A stretch of 64,000 bases of DNA, taken from positions 13,612,626 to 13,676,625 of the forward strand of contig BSYO01000002.1 of assembly GCA_033239525.1 (NCBI GenBank), given 5' to 3'. The stretch is from Nepenthes gracilis. Taxonomy: Eukaryota; Streptophyta; Magnoliopsida; Caryophyllales; Nepenthaceae. This document shows positions 12,277 through 21,109 of this stretch, in pieces. The notes below the pieces were generated by a model, which made no database searches, was not told the DNA's origin, and saw only the letters and a program-made list of their open reading frames with translations. Within the stretch, counting starts at the first letter, position 1, and every line of letters begins with the position of its first letter. A program made the translations under genes and the position numbers.

Positions 12277-12445
12277 AAAAACTCGGCTGTGACCGAGAGA
12301 CCCCAAAGGTCAAATTGCAAAAACTCGGCTGTGACCGAGCAGCCCTAGAGGTCGAACTCCAAAAACTCGGTTGTGACCGAGCGGCCCCATAGGTCGAACT
12401 TCAAAAACTCGGCTGTGACCAAGCGGCCCCAGAGGCCGAACTCGA
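12277..12445. repeat. 42-bp tandem array with hairpin units
   Basis: Four units with CTCGG starting at 12282, 12324, 12366 and 12408, a period of exactly 42 bp. Each holds CTCGG(CT/TT)GTGACCGAG, an inverted repeat with 5-bp arms (the last unit has one arm change), followed by a GGCCC-type motif and AGGTC(G/A)AA. The array lies between the expected end of pol and the antisense gene. Confidence 0.9.
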
Positions 12446-12670
12446 ACGCTGAAAAACCCGAGAGGTCAAATGGTTAAAAAGCTAGAGGATCCTAAAAGAA
12501 TCACACGCTCAAACCCGAGAAATTAAAAGGCTAAGAATCCTAAGGAGATCACATACTCAAAGCTAAGAATAAGGCACTGTGCATCGCGCCACAAAAAAAA
12601 GAGAGAGAGAATAACACTTGTACAAACAAGACAAAGAAAAGTCCGAAGCCCTGATGCAGAAAGGACAAGT

Positions 12671-12676
12671 CTTATT
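12671..12676 (-). terminator. Antisense poly(A)-like signal
   Basis: Minus-strand AATAAG, 55 nt after the inferred antisense stop (12731-12733). The aligned place in the other Tat copies holds AATAAA (32457-32462) and AATAAT (52788-52793), at 43 and 55 nt from their stops. Use as a polyadenylation signal is inferred. Confidence 0.4.
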
Positions 12677-12730
12677 CACAAAAATGAATTCATGTACAAC
12701 GTGTGACAAAGTAAAAAAAGAAACAAAATG

Positions 12731-14838
12731 TCAAGGGGGCGCCTCTTGGCTCCTTTCTCCTTGAGCCTCTTGAGCTCCTGAAGGACTTGCCTGGTCCGCT
12801 AGAACTACCTCCTCGGGCGTAAGAGGTTCACCTTCAAGCCCCGCCCGAAGAGGCCTAGGGAAAGGCCTCTCGCAACGCTATATAAGTCTCCTGTGCTTAA
12901 GGCATTGGCATTCTTAGATCGAGGACGGCCACAGGGAACCGCGGATGGATCAGTCGCAGCACTCGGCGGCACATATGAATGCCCTCCCGGTACTTGTTGT
13001 CCAATAACGGCGCCATGTCCGCAATCTGCACAGATGTCCTTAACGCTCTCCTCCTAACGAAGGACTCTAACCCAAAGGAGGTCTTGCTGAAGCTGCAAAA
13101 GCTTGACGGTATCCTTCAAAGAGGAAATCTCCCCCCTTGCTTCAGCCAACTCCGCTTCGGCCCGCTGCGCAGCTTCTCGAGCAGCCCTCAAGGACCCCAT
13201 TTTCGAGCGGGACTGGGCGATCTCTCCCACCAGCTCACTGAGGCCTCTAATCAGACCCTGGAGCTGCAACAGAAAAGCTCATCAAAACACAAGCAACCGG
13301 AAGCAAGGCAAAAGAAAAAAACAGTGGGTTACCTTAGAAACAAGAGGATCGTTCCCTATGTCACACTCCCCAGGAGTCTCGGGCTCCCACGGGTCTCTCC
13401 CAGGCGCCGCAAGCGCCCCCTCAGGCACAGGCTCCGCAGCTATAAAAGGCACTGAAGAGCCTGCCTCAACCCCAGCATCCCCAGGGAGATCAGACTCCTG
13501 CGGATCACTCCCAGGCACCGTAAGCGCCACCTCAGGCATAGGCTCTGCAGCAATAAAATGCGCCAAGGAGCCTGCCGCAAGATCAACAACCCCAAGAAAC
13601 TCAGACGGCTGATCAGCCTGGACCGCAATAAGCCGCTCAGAGGGATCAAAGGACATGAGGTCGTCGACGCCTAACTCCTCAGCCTCTGCCACCTCTCGGA
13701 CCGTCTCAGCCATCCTTCCCCTCTCAGCGTCCACGGCGGAGTTCCCTCCTCCTATGTCCTCGGAAGGCTGATCAATCCTGTCCAAGACATCACCAAGCAA
13801 ATCAACTGGAACCCCTGGAGCGGGATCATCACTGGGGGCTGGACGTCTGGGAGCTACACAATCTGTACAATCACCCCCAAGGACTCAGTAAGAGGAATAG
13901 CAGTGGAAGTGAAGGCAAGACCTTCAGCCCCCGAGGACTCTGATAAAGTACCAGTCCTCGACCTTTTAAGCAGAGGGGCAATCACATCATCGTCGGTCAA
14001 ATCATCATCATTATCATCATCATCATTGGAAGAGAGCTCAACAACAACCTCTAGGCATTCTGAACTCTCGGCCGGAAGGTTCTTCTCCAAGCGGTTAGCG
14101 GACTCCCAATCCTCAGTGTCCCCGCTCTCCTCCTCAGTCTCTTTTTCTTGGACTTCTCGGGAGGAGCGGCAGCAGAGGCCTCGGCCCGTGGTCCCCACTT
14201 GGCTTCCTTAAATTTCTCGGGCGACAACCAGATGTTGCGCTTGTTCAGATGGAAGCTTCCCAAATTGGCTAGCACCAAATCCGTGAACTCCTTCACGCTT
14301 TCCCTGTCCTCCTTTGAAGGGTCAGAGCTAACTGGCTAGCCACCTTCCCCCACTTAAAGGGGACGGCCTAATGCTCGTGAACGCCAAGGAAGAAGAATTT
14401 ATCCTTCCACTGCTTCGTGGAGTCTGGGTTTCCCCCACACATCAAGAAAAAATTCGGGTAGGGGGTCATTGTAATCCAGTTAAGGTTCTGTGTAAAGCGA
14501 AACATAACCTTAACCGTAAGGGCATTCAAGAGCTTATTTCGGCACCGAAAGAAAACGCACAAAGACACCAAATATCTTACTGCATTTGGCTGAAGCTTGG
14601 CGAAGGGCACCCCAAGTGCTCTCATGACCTTGTAAAGCTCCTCTGCCACAGGAAACCGTAGCCCACCTTTGAGGTAGACTTCATAGACGGTGATGAAGCC
14701 ATCCTGGGAGCACCACGCCCTGTCATGCGACTCCGGAATCATCATGGCAGTGAACTCGGGGATCCAATATCGTGCTCGAATCTCCACGAGCCTGTCAAGC
14801 GTCATCATGGAGGCAATATCCCTCACTCCAGGCGCCAT
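12731..14838 (-). pseudogene. Antisense accessory gene of the Tat element (PF04195-like domain, intron, coiled coil), copy 1
   Basis: The ATG is at 14838 (MAPGVRDIAS), chosen because the second Tat copy begins at the aligned codon (MAPGVKDIAS). Exon 1 (14838-13333) encodes a conserved domain with VYEVYLKGGLRFPV and KLQPNAVRYLVSLCVF, which I match to the Pfam family of putative gypsy-type transposon proteins (PF04195). A basic run (KSKKKRLRRR) and acidic low-complexity sequence follow. An intron of 69 nt (13332-13264, GTAACC...TTGCAG, phase 0) precedes exon 2 (13263-12731). Exon 2 is a heptad-like helix rich in A, E, R and L with a C-terminal block (MAPLLDNKYREGIHMCRRV). At least four frameshifts or stops break this copy. 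The function is unknown; antisense extra ORFs are known from Tat-lineage elements, but the spliced structure is my inference from three copies. Confidence 0.7.
13264..13332 (-). other. Predicted intron of the antisense gene, copy 1
   Basis: GT donor after AAG at 13333 and a pyrimidine-rich TTTTCTGTTGCAG acceptor before CTC at 13263. It is 69 nt, phase 0, in the same place as the 71-nt and 67-nt introns at 33026-33096 and 53328-53394. Confidence 0.65.
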
Positions 14839-14937
14839 CGACATCAAAAAGCGCAGACAAAAAAGAAGAGAAAATCTCAACACTTGAAGGAGGAAATGAA
14901 AGGCGTACGTAAAGATGAAGAATCGGGACGAGAAGGG

Positions 14938-14943
14938 TTTAAA
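14938..14943 (-). promoter_or_regulatory. TATA-like box of the antisense gene, copy 1
   Basis: Minus-strand TATTTAAACCCTTCTCG; the TTTAAA lies exactly 100 nt before the antisense ATG. The other copy has TTTAAATCCTTCGTCG, also 100 nt before its ATG (34430-34435). Confidence 0.5.
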
Positions 14944-15320
14944 TACCCTTCAAATTCAAAAAGGCGCACTCATTACGCTTGCCATGCGTCGCCCAGCCAT
15001 TCGTCTCAAAAGAATGATGGCCTTACCTTCCCAAGACGCTTGTCAGCGCGTCACTTCAGTATTTAATGCCCTACAAAAGCCCAAACGGCGGCGTGGGAAA
15101 GGTCTCGGACTCGAAAGAAGTCCTGGGACGATCCTCCACTAAGCCCAGCACATACGCTGCGAAAGGCCTAAGCCGGAACACGGACTGTCATGCTCTTGCC
15201 CACTCGAAGAACATTCCTTTTCGAGTTATAACACGCGCGTGGACAAACTTGAGCAAAAAGAGGCCAGCGTCCCTGAAGAGCAGCAATTTCATGCCAAACG
15301 GTCGAGGATCTCGAACCCTT

Positions 15321-15457
15321 TGGCATGGGGGCTGTGTTGGGTCCCAATATAGGGGCCCATAAAACATGGCCGAAAGAAAAGGCCCAAGTGAAAAGCCCAG
15401 AAGTATTTCCACAGACCAAGAAGGCTGGACAGCCCAAGAGGCCCAAAACATGGGTTA
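15321..15457 (+). mobile_element. Polypurine tract and truncated 3' LTR
   Basis: GGCATGGGGGCTG ends at 15334 and the LTR begins TGTTGGGTCCCAATATA at 15335. The same CATGGGGGCT tract precedes the LTR at 34732. Similarity to the 6528 solo LTR stops near 15457, so about 120 of 1090 bp remain. Confidence 0.8.
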
Positions 15458-15962
15458 CTTTCTGCATGTTTGTAAATCACATAATATAACTCTTACATAT
15501 ATTGAAAATGCACTATAAAACTTATGATTTACTATATATCATATATTTAAAGAGACAAAGATGAAAACTCTATATAAGTTGAATGATATATGTATTTTCT
15601 TCGAAATAAGAAAAATCTAAGAATATATTTATATTTAAATAGAGTTTTTAGTTTAATTATATACAAACTATTATAAAGAATCAAAAAATATATTCAAATA
15701 TATCCTAATATGTTTTAAATAAATTGAATGTTGTACTTATCATCTGTAGATCAATACAATGACATTCAACCCCTTCTATAAGGTTATATATAGATGACAT
15801 ACTAATAAGTTTTAAATAGTTGCATATAGCCTTTAATTATTTAGAAATAATTATAACACGAGTTTTAATATTCATCATTTATTAGTGTGATCATCACCGA
15901 TCACCAATCTTTGGTCCCTCATATTTTTACATGATTTGAGTATATTTTAGATAATTATACGG
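15458..15962. other. AT-rich stretch without a recognisable gene
   Basis: It separates the broken Tat LTR from the LINE. Part of it resembles 8880-9200 and may be an old dispersed repeat. No gene is seen. Confidence 0.4.
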
Positions 15963-17770
15963 TTGGTTAATATTGATCATCAGTTATGGATTATGCACAT
16001 TAAGTTACAAAAGGCGCCAGTTATGGCCAGCCTCTTGGGGATACCCCCTGGTCCTCCCCAGCCAGCTTCTCCACCTCTATTGCCGGTTAATCCTTCTTTG
16101 AATGTGGGTTCTTCCGTCTCTCTACCTCCTTTGCCTCTACCTCCTGGTTCTCTGCCTTCTCCCAATCCTTTGTTCTCTCCTTCACCGCAGCCTCCCCCCA
16201 ACTTGCCCCTTTCTCCCCCTTTGGAATCTTCGCCTACTGCCTTGTCTACTGCTGATGGTTGTGAGAACGGCAATCCTCTGGGTAGCGGCTCTCCATCCTC
16301 TCTATCTCAATATCTTGATACTCCATTTTTTGGACGTCGAGCAAATACCTCCCCTTCTTGGTCTGATGTTGTCCAGAAGGAAGTTTCTAGGGTTTGTAAA
16401 GACTTGAAATTTTTCCCACCTCAGGAGGTAGATAATGATACAGCCATCATCTCTCCTCCGCCTGAAGTTATCAAATAGGGGAAACTATTATGGGGGCCTA
16501 CATTAGTAGGTTATTTCTTTGATACCCCCCCTCATTTCCAAGCTGTTAATGCCATTGCTTGGAAAATTTGGGCACATTTTGGGATTGTGCACATTGCTAG
16601 CAACGATGCTGGTTTCTTCTTTTTTCATTTCACTTCCATTGAGAAGATATAGAAGCGTTTGCTAGTTGGTCCATGGGTGTTTTTTGGGAAGGCCATTTTT
16701 CTTAGAAAATGGTCTCCTGGTATGCAATTATCAAAGGAACTACACAAATCGTTCCCTATTTGGATCAATCTCTTAAATGCACCGGTTGAATTTCGGTCCC
16801 CTACTTGGTTCAGTTGGGTAGCCAATGCTATTGGGAAGCCTATTCAGCTAGATTCTAGAATGGCCCGAATGGAGAGCATAAATGTTGCCAGAATCTGTGT
16901 TGAAGTTGGTGCAGATGCCTCCTTTCCCACAAAAATTGTTCTGCAGTCAAGCCCTAATTCATCCTCTCTTTTGGTCTCCCAAACGGTGGTGGATGTTGAA
17001 TACACTTGGAAGCCTATTCGAAGCGGATATTGCCTAATGTTAGGACACGAGGATTCCAAATGCAAATCTAAGAGGCTATTAAAGCCTACTAGTAGAATTC
17101 TTTCAAATCCCTTCTCCTCCAATAATCCTTCCGTTGGTAAGGATCAAGGGGACCTTGCTATGCAAATTGCCAATCCGATTGGCCTGCACAAGGAAGTAAT
17201 TGATACCAGTTGCTCTGCCAATCCCTTTGCACCCCTTCAAGCTGATGAAGATTCAGATACTTCTTCGGACTTGGCGGCTAATGGCCAAGCTATGCTAGAT
17301 ATGCCAAGATTAAATAAGAATGCTGGTGGTCTAGCTAACACTAAGGGTGTTGCTACTTTGGGTTCTAGGAAGACAGATAATTCTTCTGAGAATATTAGCC
17401 CATCCAAGCAAGTTGCCCTCATGTCTGATAGAGGCAAAGATGAACCGATCCCTGAGGTTCAGCCCATTCTCCCTTAGGTAGTTTCTTCATTCCCTATGGA
17501 TGATACTGCCCTTGCCAGGGATTCTCCGCAACCTAATATTAAACAACAGTGTCCTTCAGTCAAAGAAAGCTGGGTATTGAGCAGTTTTGAACAGAATCTT
17601 CAGCAGGATGGTAAACAATATCTGGCCTGTGCTATGCTGGGGCATAATATTCGATCCTCATGTGTGGATTTTGGTGACTTATCCTCCGATAAAGCTTCAC
17701 CTGATTCTTTCCAAAAACTCTCTTGGAAGGTTGAATGTTTGCAAAGACAATTGGAGAATCTCAAAGCTAA

Positions 17771-19034
17771 GCTAATACTGTCCATTGAAGGCCGGTTTTG
17801 ATTATTACCATGCAATAGGGCCAGTTTCGTTTTTGTGCAAAAGGGGCCGTTCTTGAAGTGCACTGGGCCGATTTCAATTCGTATCATGAATAAGGGCCGG
17901 TTTTGCTTTGTGCATAGGGGGCCAATTTCATTGTTTTTCATGCAATGGGGCTGGTTTCGTTTTTGTTGCAAGAGGACTAGTTTGGAAGGTCAGTTTTGAT
18001 TCCTACTTTTGGCCATTTTAGTCTCATGCTTCAGAGACAGCCGTTTTCATGCTTTAGGCCTATTTTGTCTCATGCTTCAGAGAAGTCCGATGTCTCGCTT
18101 AAGGCCGATTTTGCCTCTTGCTACTGGGTAGGCCGTTTTCATTCTTATGGCCGTTTTAAAAAAAAAATAATCTGGGGTCTATTTTTTTGGCCGGTTTTAG
18201 ATCCTTGCTATGGCCGATTTAGGCTCATGTTTCAGGGAAGGCCGATTTCGCGCCTAAGGCCGACTTAGCCTCATGCTTCAGGGAAGGCCGTTGTCATGCT
18301 TAAAGCCGTTTTTTGTCACATTCTTCAGGGAAGGCCATTTTCATGCTTAAGGCCGATTTACAAATCATATAACTCAGCCGATTCTAAAATCATTGGCCGT
18401 TTTCAAAATCAAGGTCGGTTTGGACCTTCACCTCACAGGACCGATTTGGATTCACCCTTGCAATGGCCAATTGAATTTCACCACTCATGGCCGGTTGGGA
18501 TCTATCTTCACAATGGCCGGTTTCAACTTCAACCCCAAAGACAAATTGGATTGGGCAACTAGGTGATTGGGATCTGATATTGTAGCCCTTTGTTTCTGTT
18601 GTGATTAACCTTATAATGCTGGGTCCATATGGCTTTGGACTCGCTGCCATTGCCGTATTCCTAATGCGAGGGGTGGAGTCACAGAGTTGTGTTATGTAGT
18701 TTGGAAATGCCATGTTGGATTAAGCTACTGACATTTTGGTTGTTGCTACTGTTTTCATACCTTTAGATTGTTCTAGTTTCTTAGAGGTTTTTTATAGTGT
18801 GTTTGTATTGTGGTCGAATTTCATATGGCCGTGCTAGTGGATTCTCACCTAGATGTTGGTGTAGCGGTTTATTTCTTTTTTCCTCGGTTTCATGATTTGG
18901 TTCATGGTGGTACTCGGAAAATGCCCTAACTTGTTGTTCTACCTCTAAGTCGGCAAAACACTTAGAGCTAGAACAGCGTCTTGTAAATTGGATTATTTTA
19001 AATTTTAATTTACTTACTTACCAAAAAAGAAAAT
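17771..19034 (+). mobile_element. Nested 5'-truncated LINE (3' UTR only) with 14-bp target-site duplication
   Basis: It is flanked by AATCTCAAAGCTAA (17757-17770) and AATCTCAAAGATAA (19035-19048), 13 of 14 identical. It consists of GGCCGNTTT-rich irregular repeats (17790-18530, spaced roughly 20-60 bp) and ends TTACTTACTTACCAAAAAAGAAA. Long target-site duplication, 5' truncation and an A-rich end are what LINE insertion by target-primed reverse transcription leaves. Confidence 0.85.
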
Positions 19035-19533
19035 AATCTCAAAGATAACCGAAGCCAGGGTCCTCTAGATGCTTCTAGGGCCCTTGCCAATGTGAATGAT
19101 CTTCAGAGTCAGCTTCTGATTGCCTCAAATATCCTTGCTGAGGTTTAGAGCAGTAATATTGATGGTCCAGACTTTGACGACCCTGAAATTTCTGTCAAGC
19201 ATGTGGCTCCTTCGATGGAAGAGGCTAAACAGGTGGGTTATCCTGGAGCAATATATGATGCTACCCTGATGGTGGTGGAGGCGCAGGCACCATATCTTGA
19301 GTCATTATCTCTAGAAGGGGGGTAGGTAATCCTTGGTCTCCTAAAATTCTTGCTAGCTATGACTGATGAGGTGCTATCTGCTGATAATGGAGTGCGGTCT
19401 GAGTACAGCTCTCCTTCTCGGGATGTGGTGAATCAGGAAGGTTTTCACAGCTCCTTATCTGAGGCATTCAAGTTGTTGAAGGCTACTAAGAATACACAGC
19501 CATACATTGCGTCTTTATCCCCTGAAGGGAGGA

Positions 19534-20371
19534 TGTAACGTCCCCGGCACATCCGCATGTAGATATTGTCCGCTTTGGCCCGGAGAACTTCGCGGCGTCT
19601 CTAAGCTTACAGGCTGTAGCGTGGGAGAGTTTCATGGTATCTCCAAGCCTACAAGCCTCACGATTTTGTTCCTGCCAGACAGCCTAAGCTGCCCCCAAAA
19701 CGCGTCTCCCAGAGTGGCGCAGCGGCGGCACAGCGTGGCGAGATATTATCCTCTTTGGCCTGGGAAACTTCACGGCGTCCCAAGCCAAACACAGGCCTCA
19801 AGGTTTTCTCCTGGCAAACCCCCCACGGGCTCCCAGGACGCGTCTCCAAGGGGCGAGGTGTCCATGCCCTTATAAGGACACTTCGTTCCCCTCCCCCAAT
19901 CCAATGTGGGACCTTATAGTCCACCCCCCTTGGGGACCCAGCGTCCTCGCTGGCACACTGGATCGGATCCCATCTGTGATACCATTTGTAACATCCCCGG
20001 CGTATCCGCATGTAGATATTGTCCGCTTTGGCCCGGGAGAACTTCGCGGCGTCTCCAAGCCTACAGCCGCAGCCTGGGAGAGTTTCACGATATCTCCAAG
20101 CCTACAGGCCTCACGATTTTGTTCCTGCCAGACGGTCTAAGCTGCCCCCAAAACGCGTCTCTCAAAGTGGCGCAGCGGCGGCACAGTGTGGCAAGATATT
20201 GTCCTCTTTGGCCTGGGGAACTTCACGGCATCCCAAGCCAAACACAGGCCTCAAGGTTTTCTCGTGGCAAACCCCCCACGGGCTCCCAGGACCCGTCTAC
20301 AAGGGGGGAGGTGTCCATGCCCTTATAAGGACACTTCGTTTCCCTCCCCCAATCCAATGTGGGACCTTACA
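19534..20371 (-). mobile_element. TRIM (terminal-repeat retrotransposon in miniature), complete, with GAGGA duplication
   Basis: Two direct repeats of 385 bp (19534-19918 and 19987-20371) enclose only 68 bp. On the minus strand each LTR starts T(G/A)TAAGGTCCCACATTGG and ends GATGTTACA or GACGTTACA, with a CTTATAAGG TATA-like box. Next to the 5' LTR lies TGGTATCAC (19985-19977 on the minus strand), matching the initiator-tRNA-Met type primer site. A purine tract (AAGGGGGGTGGAC) precedes the 3' LTR. Flanks are GAGGA on both sides (19529-19533, 20372-20376). It has no coding capacity and is mobilised only in trans (known for TRIMs). It interrupts the LINE ORF1. Confidence 0.92.
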
Positions 20372-21109
20372 GAGGAAGGCAGTGGCTAGTTTTCTGGATA
20401 CCCATTTGACAGCTGCGGCTGGTTCTCAGAACTTCCATACTCTCCAATTGAGCGGCATTGAGGGTGGCCTTCTCTGCGATGAAATAATCGCCTCTGGTGT
20501 GGGCATTCTTGGTGATTATGTTCCCTCCTCTTGCCCCTTGATACTTACCAACCGGTGGGAGTGTGGCGATCTCTCCTTACAAGCCTAGGAGGAGACTGAT
20601 CACATTACCACTCCTTTTGAAGGATTTGGGCTAAAACAAATTTAAAAAAATCAAAAAAAACCTAAAAAGAAACGTTCCCCTTATTCTAATCCTCAAGTCT
20701 AGATTAGCTTGTTGGTTTGCCTATTCAAAACACTTGCTGTGTGTCTTGCTGAAACTTGCTGGTTTTATCAGCTCATTTGAGTTTTGTGTGCTGATGTACG
20801 ATGCTGCTGCTGCCTCACGTGTTGTCTGATGTAGCAGTTGTGTGTGTGTTGTCCCAACTGAATTCTTGTGCTGTGTAGGTGATGTCTTCCAGCTGAGTCA
20901 TGGAATTTTGTTGAAATATAAGGCTGGAAGTAAAATGACTGAGGTGCTAAATTGAAGTCTTCAACTTGCTCCATGTGGCTACTGAATTATGCTATTGCAG
21001 AGTGACAAGCTGTAGCAGGCTAGATTTATCATCTTGTATTGCTGATGTATGATGCTGCTACTGACTCCTATGAAGTTGTTGCCTTTGTGTAGTCTTCCTA
21101 TTGAATTCT

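Larger units (their letters stand above)
12110..15457 (+). mobile_element. Tat retrotransposon fragment (post-pol region and start of 3' LTR)
   Basis: The region holds, in order, a 42-bp tandem array, an antisense gene, a polypurine tract and the first about 120 bp of an LTR. The order is the same as in the full element at 26023-35483 (array 32331, antisense gene 32505-34330, LTR 34732). Gag and pol are missing, and the 3' LTR is cut off near 15457, where similarity to the solo LTR at 6528 stops. The left edge near 12110 is estimated from the change from AT-rich to GC-rich sequence. Confidence 0.8.
16023..20588 (+). pseudogene. LINE ORF1: proline-rich region, DUF4283, CCHC-like knuckle (interrupted)
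   Basis: An RNA-binding ORF1 protein of plant L1-like LINEs. The likely start is ATG 16023 (MASLLGIPPGPPQP). Residues 1 to about 90 are proline- and serine-rich. The DUF4283-type domain follows (PSWSDVV, VGYFFDTPP, GPWVFFGKAIFLRKWSPGM, FPIWINLLNAP). A zinc-knuckle-like WKPIRSGYC-LMLGHEDSKC follows, in which the expected first cysteine is serine. The tail is acidic and polar with a helical segment before 17770. The frame continues after the nested LINE at 19035 and, once the TRIM at 19534-20371 is taken out, to the stop at 20586. In-frame stops at 16476, 16650, 17475, 19146 and 19323 are all TAG. It is not functional as it stands. Confidence 0.75.

Noticed and set aside
12277..12445. CRISPR-like regular repeats
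   Set aside because: The units are direct tandem copies without variable spacers, in plant DNA inside a retrotransposon.
12979..13612. Plus-strand open frames of 158 and 169 codons
   Set aside because: They lie opposite the antisense gene of the Tat element. Their composition (S, P, R rich) is what the complement of its acidic/proline linker gives, and they have no conservation with the plus strand of the other two copies.
17996..18562. Two plus-strand open frames of about 90 codons
   Set aside because: They are translations of the GGCCGNTTT repeats in the nested LINE tail and have no domain.
19534..20371. Cassandra-type TRIM with 5S rRNA promoter
   Set aside because: No 5S box A/C-like sequence is visible in the LTR; it fits an ordinary TRIM better.
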